DNA of 48,404 nt, from NCBI GenBank assembly GCA_902775025.1, contig CACYKP010000007.1, positions 1 through 48,404 on the forward strand, in the 5' to 3' direction. Positions 26,559-34,637 of the stretch are shown one piece after another (the first letter of the stretch is position 1; each line of letters opens with the position of its first letter). The notes below the pieces were generated by a model. The model searched no databases. It was not told the origin of the DNA and saw nothing but the letters and a program-made list of their open reading frames with translations. This DNA comes from an uncultured bacterium (GTDB taxonomy: Bacteria > Cyanobacteriota > Vampirovibrionia > Gastranaerophilales > Gastranaerophilaceae). The translations under genes were made by a program, and so were the position numbers.

Positions 26559-27950
26559 ATGTTTGATTCACTATCTGACAAGTTGCAGGATATAATAAAA
26601 CGTACTGCCGGACAAAAAGAGCTTACTCAAGATAATATGCAGGACGCTTTGCGTGAGATAAGGCGTGCATTATTGGAAGCTGATGTAAATTTAAGGGTTG
26701 TTAAAGCTTTTATATCAAGTATTAAAGATAAGGCTGAAGGTGAAAATGTTTTATTAGGCGTTAATCCTTCTCAGCAGCTTGTAAAAATTGTGCATGATGA
26801 ACTTATAGAACTTTTGGGTAAAGAAGTTAAACCGCTTGATTATTCAGGACATCCGAATTTAATTATGATGCTGGGACTTCAAGGAAGCGGTAAGACAACA
26901 TCATCAGCAAAACTGGCAGTGAAGTTAAAAAAAGAGGGCAGAAAACCTTTACTTGTTGCATGTGATGTGTATAGGCCGGCGGCCGTTACTCAATTAAAAG
27001 CTTTAGGTGAGCAAATAGGTGTAAATGTTTATTCTGAAGATAGTAATGATGTTCAATCAATTATTAATAATGCAATAAATTATGCCAAAGAGAATGGTTT
27101 CAATACTCTAATCCTTGATACTGCAGGGCGCTTACAGATTGATACTGATATGATGGCAGAGCTTTTACTTATTGACAGGGTATTCCATCCTGCAGAAAAG
27201 CTTCTTGTAATTGATTCGATGACAGGTCAGGAAGCTGTAAATGTCGCCGAAAATTTTGATGCACAACTTGGTGTTACAGGTTTGGTGTTAACAAAATTAG
27301 ATGGTGATTCCAGAGGCGGGGCCGCATTAAGCGTCGTATATTGTACTCAAAAACCTATAAAATTAACAGGTACGGGTGAAAAACTGAATGCATTAGAAGA
27401 TTTTTATCCTGAGAGAATGGCAACAAGAATTCTAGGTATGGGTGATATAGTTTCACTTGTAGAAAGGGCGCAGGAAGTCTTTGATGAAAAGTCTGCTAAA
27501 GAAATGTCTGAAAAGATGGCAAAAGCAGAATTTTCTTTTAATGATTTCTTAAAAATTCAAAAACAGATGAAGATGTTTGGTTCTATGGATAATCTTTTGG
27601 GTATGATACCGGGGTTAGGATTATCAAAGGATGACAGGCAGCTTATATCACATGAAGGTGAAAAACAATTTAAGCGTATAGAAGTATTTATACAAAGTAT
27701 GACTCCAGAGGAAAGAGAACACCCTGAGGTGATGAACAGTTCCAGAAAGAAAAGAATCGCTCAAGGTTCAGGAATTCCAATTCATGATGTTAATTTATTT
27801 ATTAGTCAATTTGAGCAGATGCGTTCTATGATGAAGGGTTTTTCCGATGTTAAAAAGAATATGGGAAGATTAGCAGGCAAACTAGGTTCTGATATTGGCG
27901 GAAAACTTTCAATGCATCAGATGATGAAAAATATGAGAAGATTTAAGTAG
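26559..27950 (+). CDS. ffh: Signal recognition particle protein Ffh (SRP54)
   Basis: The 463-aa protein has the N domain (about 1-95), the GTPase G domain with P-loop GLQGSGKTT at residues 106-114, DTAGR at 187-191 and TKLDGD near 246, and a Met-rich M domain from about residue 310 (KIQKQMKMFGSMDNLLGMIPGLG). It binds signal sequences with 4.5S RNA and targets proteins to the membrane. An AAAGGGA ribosome-binding site precedes the ATG. It heads a likely operon with pth, a TPR gene and the U32-family gene. No 4.5S RNA gene was found in the window. Confidence 0.97.
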   Translation: MFDSLSDKLQDIIKRTAGQKELTQDNMQDALREIRRALLEADVNLRVVKAFISSIKDKAEGENVLLGVNPSQQLVKIVHDELIELLGKEVKPLDYSGHPNLIMMLGLQGSGKTTSSAKLAVKLKKEGRKPLLVACDVYRPAAVTQLKALGEQIGVNVYSEDSNDVQSIINNAINYAKENGFNTLILDTAGRLQIDTDMMAELLLIDRVFHPAEKLLVIDSMTGQEAVNVAENFDAQLGVTGLVLTKLDGDSRGGAALSVVYCTQKPIKLTGTGEKLNALEDFYPERMATRILGMGDIVSLVERAQEVFDEKSAKEMSEKMAKAEFSFNDFLKIQKQMKMFGSMDNLLGMIPGLGLSKDDRQLISHEGEKQFKRIEVFIQSMTPEEREHPEVMNSSRKKRIAQGSGIPIHDVNLFISQFEQMRSMMKGFSDVKKNMGRLAGKLGSDIGGKLSMHQMMKNMRRFK

Positions 27951-27963
27951 GGGTAAATGTATA

Positions 27964-28521
27964 ATGAAGCTTATTGCAGGATTGGGTAATGTAGGAACGA
28001 AGTATACTTTTACACGACATAATGCCGGATTTATGTTAATAGACAGTATTGCAATTAATGCAGGTCTGGATTTAAAAGAAAATTCAAGATTAAAATGTTT
28101 TATGACAAAATTTTCTAATGCCAGTGATGATTATATTTTAATTAAGCCGACTACTTTTATGAATTTATCTGGAGAAGCTGTAAGGGCTGTCGTTGATTAT
28201 TATAAAATTGATATTAGTGATGTTTTAATTGTATATGATGACTTATCGTTAGAACTCGGAAAAATAAGATTTAGAGCAAATGGTTCTGATGGCGGGCATA
28301 ATGGTATTAAATCCGTAATTCAACATTTAGGGACGAATAGTGTTGCAAGATTAAAAATCGGTATTGGTCCTCAGCCAACTATTCCTTCTGAGGTTTTTGT
28401 TTTACAAAATTTTTCAAAGGAAGAACTGGAAAAATTAAAAGAAACCTTATCAATAGCAAAAGAAGGAATTGCATGTTATTTTACAAATGGTATAACAGTA
28501 GCGCAAAATAAGTACAATTAG
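27964..28521 (+). CDS. pth: Peptidyl-tRNA hydrolase
   Basis: The 185-aa protein matches bacterial Pth: LIAGLGNVGTKYTFTRHNAG with the catalytic His19 and adjacent Asn20, TTFMNLSGEAV, VLIVYDDLSLELGKIRFRANGSDGGHNG. It releases tRNA from peptidyl-tRNAs that drop off ribosomes. It lies 13 bases after ffh, preceded by GGGG as part of a ribosome-binding site. Confidence 0.96.
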   Translation: MKLIAGLGNVGTKYTFTRHNAGFMLIDSIAINAGLDLKENSRLKCFMTKFSNASDDYILIKPTTFMNLSGEAVRAVVDYYKIDISDVLIVYDDLSLELGKIRFRANGSDGGHNGIKSVIQHLGTNSVARLKIGIGPQPTIPSEVFVLQNFSKEELEKLKETLSIAKEGIACYFTNGITVAQNKYN

Positions 28522-28551
28522 TAACGAATATTATATAAAGAGGTATAAATA

Positions 28552-29841
28552 ATGAATACAGCTGAACAACTAGAACAGAGTGAAAAATATGAAGAGGCTT
28601 ATGCTGAGTATAAAAAAATACTTATGCATAAACCTGATGATGTAGATATACTTACACGCATGGCACATATTGCTTTAATTCTTGATAAAAAAGCTGATGC
28701 AAAGCAATTATATGCTCGAATATTAGAAGTTGATCCTTCAAATATAATGGCGCATGAACAGCTTCTTGATATTTTTGTTGACGAAGATAAATTTAAGTAC
28801 TATTTGTTAAGGGGTAATTTACATGCACTTCAGCAGCAGATGAGTTACGCAAATAGTGATTATAAAAAAGCGATTGCTCATGCCAAAGACTCAGAAGAAG
28901 CTTTACCTGCAAGATATTTACATGCAGGAATTTGTGAAGGACAGGAAAAATATCAGGAAGCTATTGATGAATATTTAAGAATAGCTGATGACGATGATAA
29001 AAATCCTATGGTTTATGTAAAACTGGCAGAATTATATGAAAAGACTGAAGGTATAATCTCTGCAATACAAACTTTGGAAAGGGGAAAACGTGATAATGGT
29101 TTTACTGAATATGATGAAGTCCTTGCCGGTTTGTATATCAGAAATTCTCAGCCGGATAAAGCTTTGGCAATTACAAAACATGAACTTACAAAAGCAAGAG
29201 CATTATTTGATATGGGAGAAAATGATAAAGGATACGAAGTTCTTATAAGTGTAAAAGACAAATATGCTCAAGAGGCAACATTCCATTCTCTAATGGCTCA
29301 ATATTATTTTCAGAAGGGAATGTATAATGAAGCGTTTACTTCTATAGATGATTTTGAGAAACTTGCACCTAATTCTCCTCTAATTTATCAGATGCGAGCT
29401 TTAATATATGAGCAACAAGGTGATAATTTTAATGAGCACATAAATTGGGGTAAGTACAATATCCTAAGAAATGACAAAGATGTTGCACTAAATGAATATA
29501 TGACAGCATATAGGTTTAATAATAAAGATGCTGATTTAATAGAAACTATAGCATCTTTATTAGAGGCAGATGGTGATAAAACGAAAGCCAGCGAATTCTA
29601 TGAACGCTTAGCGGATGTTGATCCTAAAAATACTCTTGCTCTACAAAAATTGGTTGAGTTTAGAGAATCTATAGGTGATAGCTATGGGGCTCAGGATTAT
29701 TTAAATAAGTTAAAAGAAATAGATCCGAGAAATAAATTTGTAGAAGAAAATTATGAACGCATTCAAAATGGCGGCTCAGTGGAAGGCGGCGGATTACTTT
29801 CAATATTCAAGAATATTTTTGGAAGAAAGATGCGGGGGTAA
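28552..29841 (+). CDS. Tetratricopeptide repeat protein, 429 aa
   Basis: Readable TPR units span most of the protein, e.g. AYAEYKKILMHKPDDVDILTRMAHIALI near the N-terminus and EFYERLADVDPKNTLALQKLVEF near residue 345. A glycine-rich C-terminal end (NGGSVEGGGLLSIFKNIFGRKMRG) terminates in a short hydrophobic/basic tail that could touch the membrane. No signal peptide. It lies 30 bases after pth and 19 bases before the U32 gene. Function is unknown beyond protein-protein interaction. Confidence 0.85.
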   Translation: MNTAEQLEQSEKYEEAYAEYKKILMHKPDDVDILTRMAHIALILDKKADAKQLYARILEVDPSNIMAHEQLLDIFVDEDKFKYYLLRGNLHALQQQMSYANSDYKKAIAHAKDSEEALPARYLHAGICEGQEKYQEAIDEYLRIADDDDKNPMVYVKLAELYEKTEGIISAIQTLERGKRDNGFTEYDEVLAGLYIRNSQPDKALAITKHELTKARALFDMGENDKGYEVLISVKDKYAQEATFHSLMAQYYFQKGMYNEAFTSIDDFEKLAPNSPLIYQMRALIYEQQGDNFNEHINWGKYNILRNDKDVALNEYMTAYRFNNKDADLIETIASLLEADGDKTKASEFYERLADVDPKNTLALQKLVEFRESIGDSYGAQDYLNKLKEIDPRNKFVEENYERIQNGGSVEGGGLLSIFKNIFGRKMRG

Positions 29842-29860
29842 ATAATAAAGGGGTAAACAC

Positions 29861-31654
29861 TTGAGAACAGAACTTCTTGCACCTGCAAAAGATAAAGAAA
29901 CCGCTATAGAAGCGATAAATTGCGGAGCTGATGCAATTTATATCGGAGCATCTTGTTTTGGAGCAAGACATAATGCTTGTAATTCTTTAGATGATATACG
30001 GGAAGTTGTTAATTATGCTCACAAATTTTGGGTAAAGGTGTATGTTACAGTTAATACTATATTAACTGATAGTGAATTAGAAGATGCTGTAGACCTTGTT
30101 AAAGAACTGGATAAAATTAATGTAGATGCGGTACTTATTCAGGACATGGGATTGCTAAATAAGCTGGTAAATTTGCATTTACCCCTTCCAATTCACGCAA
30201 GTACTCAATGCGATAACAGAGATTTTGAAAAAGTAGAATTTTTCCATAATGTAGGTCTATCAAGAGTTGTTCTTGCAAGAGAGTTGTCGTTAGAACAAAT
30301 AAAACAAATTCATGAACAGAATCCTGATATAGAACTTGAGGCATTTGTGCATGGTGCATTATGTGTTTCTTATAGCGGTCAATGTTATTTGAGTCAATAT
30401 ATCGGAGGACGTTCTGCTAACAGGGGAGAATGTGCGCAGCCTTGTCGTAAAAAATATTCTGTTATAGATGAAAAAGGTAATATAATAAAAAAAGATTTTT
30501 ATGCTCTCTGCTTAAAAGATTTTAATGCTTCAAACCATATAAAAGATATGATCGATAGCGGAATTTATTCTTTTAAAATAGAAGGCAGATTAAAGGATAA
30601 AGGATACGTTAAAAATGTTGTGTCATATTATCGACAGGAGCTTGATAAATATTCTCAAAAGTCATCATCAGGGAAAATTATATACCCATTCACTCCTGAT
30701 GTAGAAAAAAGTTTTAATCGCGGCTTTACAGATTATTTTCTAAAAGGAAGGACTGATTGTTTTAATCTGATATCTCCAAAATCAATGGGGAAATATTTAG
30801 GTATAGTAAAACGTGCTGATAAAAACTCTATTTATATAGAAACCGGCATGGATATTCGTAATCAAGACGGACTGTGTTTTGTGCAAAATGACAAGTTGGA
30901 TGGATTTTTAGTAAATAAAGTTCAAAAAACTGATAAAGGGTGTATTGTTTACCCAAATAAGCAAATTCTAATTAGTAAAGGTACAAAAATATACAGAAAC
31001 TTAGATGTACAATTTGAAAAAGAACTTTTAAAACCTGTAAAACGTCAAATAGGGGTAAATGTAAATATAGAAAATAATATCATTACTGTTAAAGATGAAG
31101 ATGGAACAAGTATATTGAAAAAATTTGATTCAGCAGAAACAGCTAAAAATCAGCAAAAAATGAATGAAACATTTTTAAAACAATTTTTTAAAACAGGTGA
31201 TAGTGATTTTTACATTATTCATATAAAAATAAATTCAGACATTCCGTTTATGCCAATCAGCGAGATTAATGAATTAAGGCGTAATGTATTTGATGAGCTT
31301 ATGAAAAAACGTTTATCCGAATACAAGAGGGACACTCAAAAAACATTAAAATATGCTGATTTTTATAAAAAAGAGCTTGATTATAGAGCAAATGTGCATA
31401 ATAAAAACGCGCAAGATTTTTATGAAAAATGCGGCTCCGGAGTAAATGAATGGAGTATGGAAACTAACATTCCCAATAGGCAAATTGAACTGATGAGAAC
31501 AAAACATTGCATAAAGTACGCTTTGAATATGTGTAAATCCTCTAAAAAATTATTTTTAAAAGATGAAAAAAATGTTATTTTCCCGCTAAAATTTGATTGC
31601 AAAAAATGCGAAATGGTATTAATAACACCTAAAAAATTTATGCAGTTGCATTAA
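29861..31654 (+). CDS. U32-family protein (RlhA/YdcP-like)
   Basis: The 597-aa protein starts at TTG 29861 with AAGGGG upstream. The U32 core runs from MRTELLAPAKDKETAIEAINCGADAIYIG through the cysteine set Cys168, Cys175, Cys191 and Cys195 (CVSYSGQC...NRGECAQPC) and ends with a MRTKHCIKYALNMC segment. The long C-terminal half fits the DUF3656-containing RlhA branch rather than TrhP/YegQ. Although named peptidases, characterised members install hydroxyl groups on RNA: RlhA at 23S rRNA C2501, TrhP at tRNA U34. I infer an RNA-hydroxylation role. The 3' end overlaps the convergent gene by 17 bases. Confidence 0.84.
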   Translation: MRTELLAPAKDKETAIEAINCGADAIYIGASCFGARHNACNSLDDIREVVNYAHKFWVKVYVTVNTILTDSELEDAVDLVKELDKINVDAVLIQDMGLLNKLVNLHLPLPIHASTQCDNRDFEKVEFFHNVGLSRVVLARELSLEQIKQIHEQNPDIELEAFVHGALCVSYSGQCYLSQYIGGRSANRGECAQPCRKKYSVIDEKGNIIKKDFYALCLKDFNASNHIKDMIDSGIYSFKIEGRLKDKGYVKNVVSYYRQELDKYSQKSSSGKIIYPFTPDVEKSFNRGFTDYFLKGRTDCFNLISPKSMGKYLGIVKRADKNSIYIETGMDIRNQDGLCFVQNDKLDGFLVNKVQKTDKGCIVYPNKQILISKGTKIYRNLDVQFEKELLKPVKRQIGVNVNIENNIITVKDEDGTSILKKFDSAETAKNQQKMNETFLKQFFKTGDSDFYIIHIKINSDIPFMPISEINELRRNVFDELMKKRLSEYKRDTQKTLKYADFYKKELDYRANVHNKNAQDFYEKCGSGVNEWSMETNIPNRQIELMRTKHCIKYALNMCKSSKKLFLKDEKNVIFPLKFDCKKCEMVLITPKKFMQLH

Positions 31655-33527
31655 GAATTTTATCACATTCGTCGATTTTTGCTTGAATTTGTTTTTCTGC
31701 CTCTTCATAATCTGCTTTTGCTTGAGCTAATTCTTCTGCGCTAAGCAGTGTTTTTTCAGAAGCTTCATAATATGGTTGCTCCAGCATCATTAAATGTAAA
31801 GGCATAGCTTCTTTATCACCTACATAATGGTTTAATACAAATATAGGATCAAAAAGCATAAAACCGTGTCCTGCAATTGTTTCCATTTTGTTATGGCTAA
31901 TGTCTTTCCATTTATATATTTCTTTTTTAAATATATTTATCGGATTCTGAATAAGTGGTATTTTTCTCCAAAATCCGTTTGTACTAAATCCAAAGTCTTT
32001 AACTTCTTTATTATATACCTTCTTTTTGCCCATTTCGTACATTGTTTCTATTTTTTGATGTCTTACTTCACGCACGCTCTTGTTAATATCTTTTTGTGAT
32101 TTTCGTATCTCTTGCAATATATCGCGTGCAAAATTACTATCGGCATTGTCGAATTTTTGACCATTAACCTCTATGGTACCCTCTTTTTTCCAGAATTTCC
32201 TTCCGCCAAAATTGAAACCGTAATAATTCTTTCTATACCCATTAATTTCTTTCAATTGGCCGTTTAGAAGTTTTGTAAAAGCAGTCCAGTCTTTATAAGT
32301 TTTTGCATCATTTAATTTTGTTAAAATATCTTCAAAGTGCATTTTTTGCATATTATAAAGAGCTGCACCTTTGACATCACCATTTGTACGACAAACTGCC
32401 AATTTTATATCGCATTCGCATATTTGGTTTTGTATTTTAGAGACAGTAGAATTAAAGGCTTCTTCAAATTTTTGTTTCGCAAGTTCAGCTTTTTGCGTAC
32501 CTAATTTTACATTTGCATCTTTCATTCCTTTAAAATATCCTTTGAAGTTTCCCCAATTCCTTGCAAAGTATCCTTTTGTTGCATTTGTGCTTCTAGCAGC
32601 ATCTCTTGCTGCCAGAACAGCATCTCTTGCTGTTATCGTATTTTCCCACGTACCTTTTACCGGATTTATAAATGTATTTTTCAAAAAGCTCCCAATATTA
32701 CCTATAACACCTTTTCCTTTCGTCCAAACTCCTGCTCCCTTTCCAATACTTCTAACACCGGTAATTGACGAAATACCGATTGTTAAACCGGCACCTATAT
32801 CCTGAGTAGCTTTGTCAAATTTTTGTGTATCGTCTGATTCAATTGCTTTATCTAATTTTTTAACAGCTTTATATGTCATTATTCCGCCTGCAGCGACACC
32901 AGCTCCTGCAAGAACAGTAGGAATAGATGATACTCCTGCGCCAATAGCAGTAGCTATTAAACCACCACCAAGTTTAGCTGCAATAGCACCTCCAACAGGT
33001 CCGGCAGCTGCACATAAAGCTCCTGCCCCGACAGCTATACCTACATTTCTTAAACATTTTACCGGATCCCATTTTTTTGTTTTATTATCATATCCTGCCA
33101 GTGATTTAAGAACATTAAATGTACCATTTAATACATTTAAGGCTCCTCTTTTCCATAATGCAAGTTTTCCTTCTTTTTGTTTAATAGTATTTAGGTTTAC
33201 CAATACTTCTGCACTTCCGTCAGAATTAACTTTCGCATTTCTGAATGCATTTGTCTGAATTGAGATTTGTTTTTTTTGCTTTATTAATTCTTTTTTTGTA
33301 GCATCTGCTTCAGGTTTAAGCTTCTGAAGTTCAGACATTTTTTTTAAATTTTCGTCATATTCTTTAAGTTTTGTTCTAAGTTCTTCCGCTGCTTTATGAT
33401 CAGTTTCTTTGCGCACACGTTCTTTCTTTTCTTCTTCCGTTTCTGTTTTTGCATTATTAAATAACCCGTTAAATCCAAACGGTGGCATGCTATATTGCGG
33501 AAATGTTGTATTAAATCCGAATCCCAT
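31638..33527 (-). CDS. Lineage-specific 629-aa protein with coiled coil and Gly/Ala-rich hydrophobic core
   Basis: No named family recognised. The first 30 residues are Phe/Gly/Pro/Asn-rich (MGFGFNTTFPQYSMPPFGF). A Glu/Lys-rich coiled coil follows (about 30-95), then a long Gly/Ala-rich hydrophobic region (about 161-220, VGIAVGAGALCAAAGPVGG...) and a second near 245-265. The remaining ~360 residues are helical, basic and aromatic, with a final acidic coiled coil. Coiled coils flanking Gly/Ala-rich hydrophobic segments are also seen in pore-forming translocators, but this is a structural analogy only. It has copy 3 of the shared promoter element and is divergent from era. Confidence 0.72.
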   Translation of the reverse strand: MGFGFNTTFPQYSMPPFGFNGLFNNAKTETEEEKKERVRKETDHKAAEELRTKLKEYDENLKKMSELQKLKPEADATKKELIKQKKQISIQTNAFRNAKVNSDGSAEVLVNLNTIKQKEGKLALWKRGALNVLNGTFNVLKSLAGYDNKTKKWDPVKCLRNVGIAVGAGALCAAAGPVGGAIAAKLGGGLIATAIGAGVSSIPTVLAGAGVAAGGIMTYKAVKKLDKAIESDDTQKFDKATQDIGAGLTIGISSITGVRSIGKGAGVWTKGKGVIGNIGSFLKNTFINPVKGTWENTITARDAVLAARDAARSTNATKGYFARNWGNFKGYFKGMKDANVKLGTQKAELAKQKFEEAFNSTVSKIQNQICECDIKLAVCRTNGDVKGAALYNMQKMHFEDILTKLNDAKTYKDWTAFTKLLNGQLKEINGYRKNYYGFNFGGRKFWKKEGTIEVNGQKFDNADSNFARDILQEIRKSQKDINKSVREVRHQKIETMYEMGKKKVYNKEVKDFGFSTNGFWRKIPLIQNPINIFKKEIYKWKDISHNKMETIAGHGFMLFDPIFVLNHYVGDKEAMPLHLMMLEQPYYEASEKTLLSAEELAQAKADYEEAEKQIQAKIDECDKILNATA

Positions 33528-33560
33528 CTAAATATCCTAAGTTTTATAAATACCCTTATA

Positions 33561-33590
33561 TATATAAAGTTTATCGATTATTGGAAATTG
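33561..33590 (-). promoter_or_regulatory. Shared bipartite promoter-like element (copy 3)
   Basis: On the minus strand CAATTT (33590-33585), 14 bases, ACTTTATATA (33570-33561), ending 33 bases before the ATG at 33527. A TTGTTACAA palindrome (33596-33604) lies just upstream. Confidence 0.6.
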
Positions 33591-33652
33591 ATTTTTTGTT
33601 ACAAATATTTACATAGCATGAATGTTAATATATTTTTTCTTATATCCTTCGT

Positions 33653-33660
33653 GATACAAT
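33653..33660 (+). promoter_or_regulatory. Extended -10 promoter giving a probably leaderless era transcript
   Basis: TACAAT (33655-33660) preceded by TGA, with exactly six bases to the era ATG at 33667 and no Shine-Dalgarno sequence. The -35 region has no clear match, as expected for an extended -10 promoter. Confidence 0.55.
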
Positions 33661-33666
33661 AAGTAT

Positions 33667-34563
33667 ATGAAGTGTGGATTTGTAGCGATATTAGGTCGTC
33701 CTAACGTTGGAAAGTCGACTTTGCTTAATCAGATTTTGGGGCAAAAAATCGTTATTACAACAGATAAGGCGCAAACGACAAGGAAACGTATAAAGGGAAT
33801 TTTAACTGATGAACAAGGACAAATAATTTTTGTTGATACTCCAGGGGTGCATCGTCCTTTAAATAAGCTTGGTGAATTCCTGTTAGATGAAGCAAAAATT
33901 GCAGTTCCGGATGCAGACTTAGTTCTGTTTTTGGTTGACGGCTCTGAGTCCGCAGGTAAAGGTGATAAGTGGATCGTTGAGAATATATTAAAAGGAATAA
34001 ATATTCCTATAATTCTTGTTATGAATAAGTTAGATAAAATAAAGAATCTTCAAAAAGTTGAAGAAAATATGATGTCATATAAAACTCTGTTTGATGAAAA
34101 TGTTCCAATTGTAAGAATATCAGCAAAAACAGGCAGAAATAAAGATACTTTGCTTAATAATATTCTTAAAAAACTTCCCGAAGGTGAAAAGTTGTATCCG
34201 GATGACATCGTAACAGAAGAGAGCATGCGATCTGTAGCAGAAGAGATTATAAGAGAAAAAATCCTTATAAATACTCAGGATGAAATTCCTCATTCAGTTG
34301 CTATAAAAGTCGAAAAATATCAAGAAAATGAAGATATTGACAGAATTTATGCAAATATTTATTGTGAAACAAAAAGTCAAAAAGGAATATTAATAGGAAA
34401 AGGCGGAGGACTTTTAAAAAAAGTAGGAACCCAAGCCAGAGAAGAGTTAGAAAAAATAGTTGAAAAAAAAGTTTTTTTAGGATTGGAAGTAAAAGTAGAA
34501 AAAGACTGGAGAAAAAAAGATAAAATATTAAAAGATTTCGGGTATGTATTACAAGATAGTTGA
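33667..34563 (+). CDS. era: GTPase Era
   Basis: The 298-aa protein has the Era layout. The GTPase domain carries GRPNVGKST (residues 10-18), the switch sequence TTDKAQTTR, DTPG near 57-60 and NKLDK near 118-122. A C-terminal KH domain includes KGILIGKGGGLLKKVG. Era binds the 3' end of 16S rRNA and acts in 30S assembly. The ATG has no ribosome-binding site and lies six bases after a -10 box, so the mRNA is probably leaderless. The gene is divergent from the 31638-33527 gene. Confidence 0.96.
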   Translation: MKCGFVAILGRPNVGKSTLLNQILGQKIVITTDKAQTTRKRIKGILTDEQGQIIFVDTPGVHRPLNKLGEFLLDEAKIAVPDADLVLFLVDGSESAGKGDKWIVENILKGINIPIILVMNKLDKIKNLQKVEENMMSYKTLFDENVPIVRISAKTGRNKDTLLNNILKKLPEGEKLYPDDIVTEESMRSVAEEIIREKILINTQDEIPHSVAIKVEKYQENEDIDRIYANIYCETKSQKGILIGKGGGLLKKVGTQAREELEKIVEKKVFLGLEVKVEKDWRKKDKILKDFGYVLQDS

Positions 34564-34637
34564 CAAAGATAGTTCTCAAGAACTAGCAAAAGAATAATTT
34601 TGAGATTTTAATATAAGTATAAATAGGAGTGTGTATT

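Noticed and set aside
32371-33258. Long plus-strand ORFs opposite the 31638-33527 gene
   Set aside because: They are mirror-frame shadows of a Gly/Ala-rich coding region, with no ribosome-binding sites and low-complexity products.
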